NCBI GenBank assembly: GCA_922989275.2
Contig: OV277867.1
Span: forward strand, 42,088,070-42,152,069
Reading direction: 5' to 3'
Source of the DNA: Gari tellinella
Taxonomy: Eukaryota > Mollusca > Bivalvia > Cardiida > Psammobiidae
Length of the DNA: 64,000 nucleotides
The notes under the pieces are model-generated. The model did not search any database, was not told where the DNA came from, and was given only the letters and a program-made list of their open reading frames with translations. The translations under genes and the position numbers were made by a program. The first letter of the stretch is position 1, and every line of letters begins with the position of its first letter. This document shows, in pieces, positions 57,244-64,000 of this stretch.

Positions 57244-59403
57244 TCAAGAATTATCGTCAGAATCCTCGTCTTCAATGACAGCAGGAAATTTGTATTTGTT
57301 TATATTGGTCTGTTTCCCTGTGTTTTCAAACACGTAGTACATTTTCCCTTTCTTATCAAAACACACAATCTCCGGTTTTGTCATATCGATCGACAAATCA
57401 CTAATAAACTTCCCAGTGCTTGGCGACACTTTTGAGATTTTTCCTGAACTGATTCTTTGGCAACACATGTATATCTTCCCGTCTTTGTCAATGCCAAGCG
57501 ATGAAACTGTAGCGCCAACATCTAGTTCGAACATAACTCGTCCCTCTATCGTCAGAGAGTATAACTTATCCGGATTAGTCGAAGCAACGTACACTCGTTT
57601 ACGTTTCGTATCCACGCACATACTCACAACTGCAAGCTGCGTGTTCCAGAAGTCCGTTTCCCTCACCCGTAAACTAACACTGTAATAAAAGGTTTGCTTC
57701 AAAGAACCCCCGTTTGTCATGATTCCGAAGAAGTTCCCAGTGCTTAGAGCAAACTTGTCGCTTCTGTATTTCGTCATGATGGCATCGCGAATGTCACACT
57801 TGACTGTCCGATCTAAGTGCAGAGAAGCCGCAGATTTCTTCTTCTTCGGAGTGTACACATAAAATTCAATCATTCCTGCATTTGGATACGTTACAGCAAT
57901 TGTCGACAAATCGACATCTATCACATTTTTTGGGTCTCTTTTGATATCAGTGTTAAGAATTAGGTTGAATGTTTTGATGTCGAGTATAACAAGGTTGTAG
58001 GACAACCAAGTTCTGTTCTTGACCCTGAATATCAACGCAAGTATCTTTTTCATGCAAGCCGCTGCAATGCACTCCTTCTGTATATGGCCTTCCGTTTCTT
58101 TGATGCTTGTTGATTTCACTAATATTGTTTGTTCATCCTCGGCCTGCTCTTGATGTTTGGTAAATAACAAAGGTGGCAATTCCATTAAATCTGACGCTAC
58201 TTTATCCACATAAACATTCCCTAGCGCTTCTGTTATATCCACAAGCTTGTCCAATGTTTCATTACATTTCAGCTGTATTGTAACACATTCTAGTTGTTCT
58301 TTTTCCTTTTCTGCCATATTATTGAATTCCTGCAATTGTTCTTTCAACACTTGAAACGTGCTAAATAGTTGATGGCTTGTCCCATGGATAACAAGGGTGT
58401 CTAAGGCAGCACATGAACTTTCAATCGCACTAATTATCTGTTTACATTTGAACGCTCTCTCCGAGTTCTTCTTTCCGTGTTCTACCTGAAATTGACGTAT
58501 CTTCTTGTCCACGGTGTCCTCAAGGTGTTCAAACATTCGCATTACCTTTGTCTTCATCAGCTGTATCCTCTTCGGGATTTCCTCTGACTCTCTCATTAAC
58601 ATGTAATTATTCGTCCTCGCCGCTTCAACAACAGCCTTCAGAGTCGTTTGCAGGCCCTTCAGATTTTTCCTCAGCACTTTATGTTGGTTGTTTTCTTTTA
58701 ACCGTCTTCCTATATCATTAAAGTCATTGAGCATCTCACAGGCTTTGTGATTCTCAAATGCACATACACTACACAGCATAGCATCATGCTCCTCGCAATA
58801 AAACCTCAAATCCTCTGTTTGGTGCAACTTGCATTTGTTATGCTTGTCATAAAAGTTCACATATTGAGAGCTGTCATTCACTCGCTCAATATCGACGAAC
58901 TTGTGGCGTGTAAGAAACTTCATCTTACTGTGGTTATCCACACACTCACTGCATTGGAAATCACCACAGTCGTTACAGTACGCAACAGCCTCAGCGTGAA
59001 CACTCCGCTCGGAACACGACCCGCAGTACTGGAGGAACTGAACATTCTTTTTAGACTTTTCCTTTCCCCTTCCTTTCACTTTATCTATATTGATATCAGT
59101 ATGAGGAAGAATAAAATGGTTTATTGGGAAATCTTTAACCATCGCATGTGGGTGTTTTCTGGTGTCTACTGGAACCGTAGGGTGACTGCACAGTGGACAT
59201 TCCACCTTCAACACCTTGCCATCTTTTGCCGAAGCTTTACAGTCCGTTACATACATTTCTAAACATGGTTCACAGAATGTATGAAGACATGCCAAAGCCC
59301 GAGGTGTTTGAAAAGTTCCCAGGCATATTGGGCAGCGCAGTAAATCCTCGTCCGATGGTCGGTCTATCTCCATGTAACCACGCTTATTAGAAGCCCGAGC
59401 CAT
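57244..59403 (-). CDS. TRIM-type protein: RING, two B-boxes, coiled coil, propeller-like C-terminus
   Basis: A single uninterrupted 719-residue ORF. The C3HC4 RING has C24, C27, C39, H41, C44, C47, C69 and C72. A first B-box-like zinc site spans about 127-167 (CGSC...CNDC...CSEC) and a second about 191-222 (CKLH...FYCEEH...CSVC). A helical coiled-coil region follows (about 235-400). The C-terminal ~250 residues hold repeated short beta-strand units (VVSMCVDTKRKRVYVAS, SSLGIDKDGKIYMC) resembling an NHL-like propeller. It ends in an acidic tail, EDEDSDDNS. TRIM proteins of this layout are RING E3 ubiquitin ligases; bivalves carry large expansions annotated as TRIM56- or TRIM71-like. An in-frame TGA six bases upstream fixes the start. 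I cannot name a one-to-one ortholog. Confidence 0.92.
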   Translation of the reverse strand: MARASNKRGYMEIDRPSDEDLLRCPICLGTFQTPRALACLHTFCEPCLEMYVTDCKASAKDGKVLKVECPLCSHPTVPVDTRKHPHAMVKDFPINHFILPHTDINIDKVKGRGKEKSKKNVQFLQYCGSCSERSVHAEAVAYCNDCGDFQCSECVDNHSKMKFLTRHKFVDIERVNDSSQYVNFYDKHNKCKLHQTEDLRFYCEEHDAMLCSVCAFENHKACEMLNDFNDIGRRLKENNQHKVLRKNLKGLQTTLKAVVEAARTNNYMLMRESEEIPKRIQLMKTKVMRMFEHLEDTVDKKIRQFQVEHGKKNSERAFKCKQIISAIESSCAALDTLVIHGTSHQLFSTFQVLKEQLQEFNNMAEKEKEQLECVTIQLKCNETLDKLVDITEALGNVYVDKVASDLMELPPLLFTKHQEQAEDEQTILVKSTSIKETEGHIQKECIAAACMKKILALIFRVKNRTWLSYNLVILDIKTFNLILNTDIKRDPKNVIDVDLSTIAVTYPNAGMIEFYVYTPKKKKSAASLHLDRTVKCDIRDAIMTKYRSDKFALSTGNFFGIMTNGGSLKQTFYYSVSLRVRETDFWNTQLAVVSMCVDTKRKRVYVASTNPDKLYSLTIEGRVMFELDVGATVSSLGIDKDGKIYMCCQRISSGKISKVSPSTGKFISDLSIDMTKPEIVCFDKKGKMYYVFENTGKQTNINKYKFPAVIEDEDSDDNS

Positions 59404-59494
59404 GTCTCACAGCACATGAATCAGAAAATCCTCTTCAGAACAACCTTCAATCAAACATGTGTCCAGCGGCCATTTTAGATAAAATTAGTTAGCT

Positions 59495-59595
59495 GTCTTT
59501 TATAAGATGGTAGGTTACTACTGAAATAATGAAAGTAATACAGAAAGTTCAGGCAGTTGCTTTCTGCTTTTCGTTTGTCCTGCATTGGAGTGCCT
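59495..59595. repeat. D/A-like core remnant
   Basis: GAAAGTAATACAGAAAGTTC and GCTTTCTGCTTTTCGTTTGT, loosely paired, just upstream of the TRIM-type gene. Confidence 0.5.
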
Positions 59596-59814
59596 CTTGT
59601 GTAAAACGATATATCCCTGCTATTCCAATAGAAATACTGCTAAATAAAGATTTATGATACTTATGTACTAGTATCTAAGATTATGAATAAGGCACTTGAA
59701 TATGTCTTTTACTCTATCTATCATAGAATGTTAAAGAAAATCGACACATAAGATCTGTATGTTCCACTCTATGACAACTTACACATTAAACAATTACTGA
59801 TTTACCGCTTGATT

Positions 59815-60030
59815 AGATTAACCATTTCACTGTCATGACGTCATCAGCTTTAAAATAGTGTCGTCTGCTTTTATTTCTAAAATTTGGGATTAAGGTAGCT
59901 TAGCTTAAAAATATAATTAAGTGTCAAACAGTTTGGACACTGATCAGATGCCGCGATACGCGGCGTCTGATCAGGATCCTAACTGTTTGCAAATAACTAG
60001 ATCTATAATACTCGGGGTAAGGCATTGGCA
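59815..60030. repeat. Family C MITE
   Basis: GATTAACCATTTCACTGTCA; core AAACAGTTTGGACACTGATC with a GCCGCGATACGCGGC centre; right part GGGGTAAGGCATTGGCAGG. Confidence 0.8.
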
Positions 60031-60231
60031 GGTTACAATTTGATCTTTATCCTACTAAATCTATATGTAGAAGTGATAACGTCGTCTTCAAAATATTTTG
60101 TCTTGAAAATATTAAGTATGGTGCATAATTATGTTGTTTTAATTGAATAAACCGACACCAAGGTATCAAAATGTTAAGACACAAATCAGGAGGTCTGGGT
60201 CTCAACTGACAAGTTATACTTAACAGGCTAA

Positions 60232-60412
60232 CGGTTAATCTTTAATGTGTTCTGCCGTTTTCGTCCGCAAAGTTTATAGTTTGTAACGCTTCACTAAATG
60301 TAGATTTTGCCATTTGCTTTTGAAGTCTTATAGTGTAGGTCCTGATGAGACGCCGAGTAACGCGACGTCTCATCATGACCCAAACTGTTTGCAGCAGTTT
60401 GCATAATTACCC
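60232..60412. repeat. Family C, degenerate
   Basis: GGTCCTGATGAGACGCCGAG and CGACGTCTCATCATGACCC with AAACTGTTTGCAGC. Confidence 0.7.
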
Positions 60413-60599
60413 ATCTACTAATTCGGCTCTAAAAATAACAGTTAAAACCTGACGCTTCGCACCTGATAAATTTTAGTGGCCTGTTAACTGACACCAAAGG
60501 GTAGATTTAAGTGCATCGAAACGTGTAGTTCTTTTGTTTATTTGTGAATATTGCTTCGACTTTAAACGCTATTCCTGCTATTAGGATAGTTTGGCTCTT

Positions 60600-60670
60600 T
60601 GAAAAACAGTGTAGACCCAAAATCAGACAGCTCCGGAGCCAGCTGTCTGATAGGGGTCTGGGCTAATTTA
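60600..60670. repeat. Family B core remnant
   Basis: AAACAGTGTAGACCCAAAAT and AGCTGTCTGATAGGGGTCTG. Confidence 0.65.
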
Positions 60671-60843
60671 TTATAAGATGTGTCTAATATGAGTCTGTAC
60701 ATTTTATGGGAATTTTTCTTCATTTCGTTATGTAATAAATGTGGTTAAGTAAAAAGATTTTAGAGGGTAGTTTTATATTACGATATTCAGTAGGAAAATG
60801 GTCTAAACCTTTATCCGTATTAAGCAATCCCCTTATAAAAATA

Positions 60844-61195
60844 CAGGACTCCCTCCCTACAACGGCCCTCCCAACAACGACCCCCTTTACAACGACCCTT
60901 GCCGCTGTTTCCCAAACAAGAACTTTATGTCCAACCTTACCATCTGCTTACATTTGTCGTCTGCTGTTTTTCTCAAAGTTACATATAAGTAACCAATTTG
61001 ATAGAATATATATAATGACGAGTGACAAACAGCTTGAATACAGATCAGACGCCGCATTACGCTGCGTCTGATCTGGATTCAAGCTGTTTGCAAGTGTAAG
61101 CCAAGTCTCAATTTTCCCTTCCTATAACGACTCCCTCCAAACAACACACACAATCTGTGTCTCCCATTGGGTGTCGTTATAGAGAGGGAGCGCTG
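60844..61195. repeat. Family M MITE, inverted orientation
   Basis: CAGGACTCCCTCCCTACAAC to TATAGAGAGGGAGCGCTG, TA on the right; core AAACAGCTTGAATACAGATC. Confidence 0.88.
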
Positions 61196-61689
61196 TATGC
61201 AGATTTAGAGCACAGTATAATCACAGTGTATAAACGAACTGTACGATGACCGGGTAAAGTGACTAGATTTAACAACGAATGTTGACATTTGTGCAGAGGT
61301 CGGAACATAAAAACCTGTTAATTTTGGATATCTTCTTCGAACCCATGCGAGCGAACGTAAGTAATAATTACAATTATACATTTAATTTGTATCGTAGTAC
61401 ACTTGTAAGGGTGTAGGTAGAGAGGAAATTGTGATCTGATTGAAAATCAACACAGGGTGTCGATTTCCCTCTCAAATTTGGCAACAGTTCTTTGAAAATG
61501 CCCTTTGTTTTAATCGCATATATTACAATACGGTACTGTATGTTATCTAAATAGACCGCTAAACAAAGCAACCACTTTTTGTTTATCGTAAATCGCCATT
61601 TGAATATAAATCTAGGCAAACTTCTACATGTAGACTGTATCATTTATTGCAATCATCTGCTATCATTTAAAGCGACTACCCAACAATGT

Positions 61690-61920
61690 GACTGTATGAC
61701 ATATAGCGACAAGATTCCCCTAAAATTTGTATGACATATAGCAACTAGCTATACACGATTTCGAAAAGCCTGCTTGGTGTATTGTTATAGTTTCTTAAAT
61801 AAAAGCTGTATCAGAGTGATACGTATATGTACGTGCAACATCTACTACGACTTATAGTGTGTTCATGCAAATTACCATTTTCGACCATATTTTCGGAAAT
61901 GTGTATGACATATTGCGACT
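61690..61920. repeat. TGTATGACATATAGCGACT short repeat, three copies
   Basis: Copies near 61691, 61727 and 61901, each followed by an A/T-rich stretch; two are followed by a TGTATTGTTATAG-like block. Nature unknown. Confidence 0.5.
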
Positions 61921-62039
61921 CGCTTAATATGATTTCACCAATTCTGCATACTGTATTGTTATTATTCGGACATACTGATTTTCCCCAAATCTTCGGATTT
62001 CTGCTCTTACTTTTAAAATTTGGACCTTAAGCGTAGTTT

Positions 62040-62152
62040 GCGTTGAAAACATTGATATGAGTGTCAAACAGTTTAGATCCAAATCAGACGGCGCGTTATG
62101 TGTCTGATCTGGATCTGAACTATTTGTAGAGCTTTGTAGCGAAAGGGTTAAT
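62040..62152. repeat. Family C core and right end
   Basis: AAACAGTTTAGATCCAAATC with partner GATCTGAACTATTTG, then GCGAAAGGGTTAA. Confidence 0.7.
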
Positions 62153-62159
62153 GGTACGT

Positions 62160-62221
62160 TTCTAAAACCGCGCTTGAAAATTTAGAAATCTTAGGATTTT
62201 TTAGCAACTTATGGTAGCCCT
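62160..62221. repeat. Family L right end only
   Basis: GAAATCTTAGGATTTTTTAG and CTTATGGTAGCCCTG match the ends of the two complete L copies. Confidence 0.6.
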
Positions 62222-62261
62222 GATTTCAGCCTAACATTTATCAATTTATGTTTCACGTTCA

Positions 62262-62468
62262 ATGGATAATTTCCAGTGTATCTACTGCACTTTCAGCAAA
62301 GATGTATTCGACCAAGTCATACAACATTGTGTCGACATTCACGAAGACCAAAACCTAAAGATTAAAATTTTATCGATTTCGGACATTACCAACACAATAA
62401 AAACTCACTCAAAGGACTTTCGTCTTGTTCGAATTGTCCATTTCAGGTTAAACTTTATATTAACTTAA
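62262..62468 (+). CDS. Possible first exon with C2H2-like motif
   Basis: An ORF opening MDNFQCIYCTFSKDVFDQVI with a CxxC...HxxxxH arrangement (C6, C9, H22, H27), i.e. a single zinc-finger-like unit. A CAG-GTTAAA candidate donor lies near 62447. No continuation exon is recognised, so it may be a real 5' exon, a gene fragment or chance. Confidence 0.3.
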   Translation: MDNFQCIYCTFSKDVFDQVIQHCVDIHEDQNLKIKILSISDITNTIKTHSKDFRLVRIVHFRLNFILT

Positions 62469-64000
62469 TCAAGGACTTAATTATATATGTGCATACATAA
62501 ACAAAATGTCAGCATCAGCTTGGGAGTTGGAAGGTAGCGGGTTTGATCGCCAGTTGCGACAAACCAGTGCCGTAATATTGCTAGGAGCAGCTCTCTTTGG
62601 GGTCTACATTTTGTGCAAATTGTCAAAAGGAGGCATTGTAAGGTAAAGGGTTGAAAAGAGATTTATTTAAACTTTGTTAAACTAACAAAAGGGCGTTTTG
62701 GGCGTAAAAGGATCCTAAAGTCGTCTAAAAATCGTTACCGTAAGATCGCTATAATTGATACAGTAAAGTCGCTATAATCATTCAGATCACCGTGTAGTCT
62801 GATTCAATAAACAATACAGTTTCAGTTTCATCAGTGCAGTACTTTGAACGTGGATATTTTATTAAATCTCACAGCTATTGTGGTTGTACTGCTATCTAAA
62901 TAAGAGTACATAATTTTCTCAAGTTTTAACACCCGATTAGATGTCAGGGTGTGTATAAACTGCATATATGACACGTTTGTAAACACGGCCTCGTGTAAAA
63001 ATTGCCAGGTATTTATTGATGTAATGGAAATATTTTGTTTGGAAAGCTTGATAACGGAACAATGACAGTCAGGTAAATATCTTAAATCAATGCACAATAT
63101 AATGTAAGTTTGCTTTTCTTAGTGATCTACTTAGAAAACAAGGAAAACAGATGAAAACACATACCGTACATGTCCGCGTGTCGCACTGAATCGATTGACT
63201 CCTTACAATCTAGTTGCAAAATCTAGTCATTGTACAGTTCGTTGTACAGACTGTGATAATGTCCTGCATAGTTTCTTCATAGACCAGGGGCCTTTATAGC
63301 TTTTTAAAAGACAATCGTTAGGCAGAGTGGACATCGCTAGATTATCGATAAACTGATATACGCTAGCTTGTGAGCCCGTCAATATTCGGCTCTTACCGGA
63401 TATTTGCTTCCGCAATCGCTCGGTATCTACGGAAACTCCCGACAACTCTTTGAACAAATAATTTCATTTTCAATTTGAAAAAGGACCAAATTAACATTAA
63501 CTTAAAATTCTTAAATTTATATCAAAAGAAAGAACAAATATTCAATTATACGAGCCCGTTGCACAGAATTGATATCGATTTGTATAAATACAAAAGATCG
63601 TGTGATATTAACCGTGTCGAGGCTTATTTTCAGCATTTTACTCTTTGTTTAATGTGATTAAGAGGTGACTTTTTCAACTTAAAAAGGACCACAATGTTAT
63701 TAAAATATTTTTTCAAAATAAATTTCATCATAAAGGAAAATGATTAAGCTAACACGGACCGTTTTTGCACAGGAACGATATCTGTCCAGAAAAAAAGATA
63801 TTACAAGTTATGTAAAAGTGCCCTTCTTATTTTAATGTGCGAAAATGAGAGCAAGTGAGCCACCTGAATGTCTGATATTCTGCCTAATGTATAGGGGCAT
63901 ATACATGAACTTTCAATAACTTTTATGCTAAGATATTCCCTTTTCCAGAGAATGTGTCCTTATGTCTGTTTTCTGTTCTTCATGCACTCTTTAGAGCTCT

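Larger units (their letters stand above)
59596..64000. other. Spacer with sparse repeats
   Basis: Outside the C, B, M and L copies and the candidate exon at 62262, I see no supported gene. A minus-strand ORF at 63227-63457 (VDTERLRKQISGKSRILTGS) has ordinary composition but no recognised family. Confidence 0.4.

Noticed and set aside
58747..59262. 171-residue plus-strand ORF
   Set aside because: Antisense shadow of the TRIM-type coding sequence.

Overview
The window is nuclear DNA of an animal. Genes are split by GT-AG introns, the sequence is AT-rich, and most of it is layered transposable-element debris. The repeat types (tRNA-derived SINEs, tandem ~165-bp repeats resembling bivalve 'pearl' elements, an AGCTCACC-type repeat) suggest a bivalve mollusc. 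That placement is inference; no species can be named.

Four protein genes can be supported. (1) 2150-4508 (+): the last three exons of a BAAT/ACOT-family acyl-CoA thioesterase or acyltransferase, whose 5' part is not recognised. (2) 10358-23235 (-): a complete seven-exon TIPIN (Timeless-interacting, fork-protection) gene of 574 codons, with an unusually long tail rich in SQ/TQ sites. (3) 34266-50701 (+): a complete ten-exon KRR1 (small-subunit processome) gene of 348 codons. (4) 57244-59403 (-): an intronless 719-residue RING/B-box/coiled-coil (TRIM-type) protein. Exon phases were checked by hand and close without a frameshift for TIPIN and KRR1. A possible orphan first exon with a C2H2-like motif lies at 62262. 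Decayed retrotransposon reverse-transcriptase tails lie at 31210-32080 and 38235-38636.

The striking feature is a very dense population of roughly 100 palindromic MITE-like elements, which I sorted into families A-H, J, L and M. Families A, B and C sit on TTAA, the hallmark of piggyBac-type insertion. Families D, G, H and M begin CAG, end CTG and are flanked by TA, as in Tc1/mariner-type insertion. Families E and L begin CAGGGCT with 5-6-bp duplications, as in hAT-like elements. Two palindromic cores recur beneath different termini: an 'AAACAG...GATCAGA' core in B, C, H and M, and an 'AAAGCARG..AGTAAARCAGAA' core in A and D. Hairpin cores therefore appear to have been shared between elements moved by unrelated transposases.

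Larger elements with target duplications are: a 3.36-kb hAT-like element (11811-15169, 8-bp TSD) carrying a nested tandem array; hAT-like elements at 18049-19207 and 35276-36124; and a 2.09-kb element with subterminal GTCGTTTCGC repeats and a 9-bp TSD (24507-26592). A 111-bp satellite (44201-45600) starts at the splice donor of KRR1 exon 6 and is built from one half of a palindromic core.

Region by region: 1-5 kb, thioesterase tail among A/D/E elements; 5-10 kb, MITE field; 10-23 kb, TIPIN with hAT and palindrome insertions in its introns; 23-34 kb, SINE cluster, large elements and AT-rich spacer; 34-51 kb, KRR1 with palindromes in most introns; 51-57 kb, nested MITEs including a three-level nest; 57-59 kb, the TRIM-type gene; 59-64 kb, sparse repeats and unannotated spacer.
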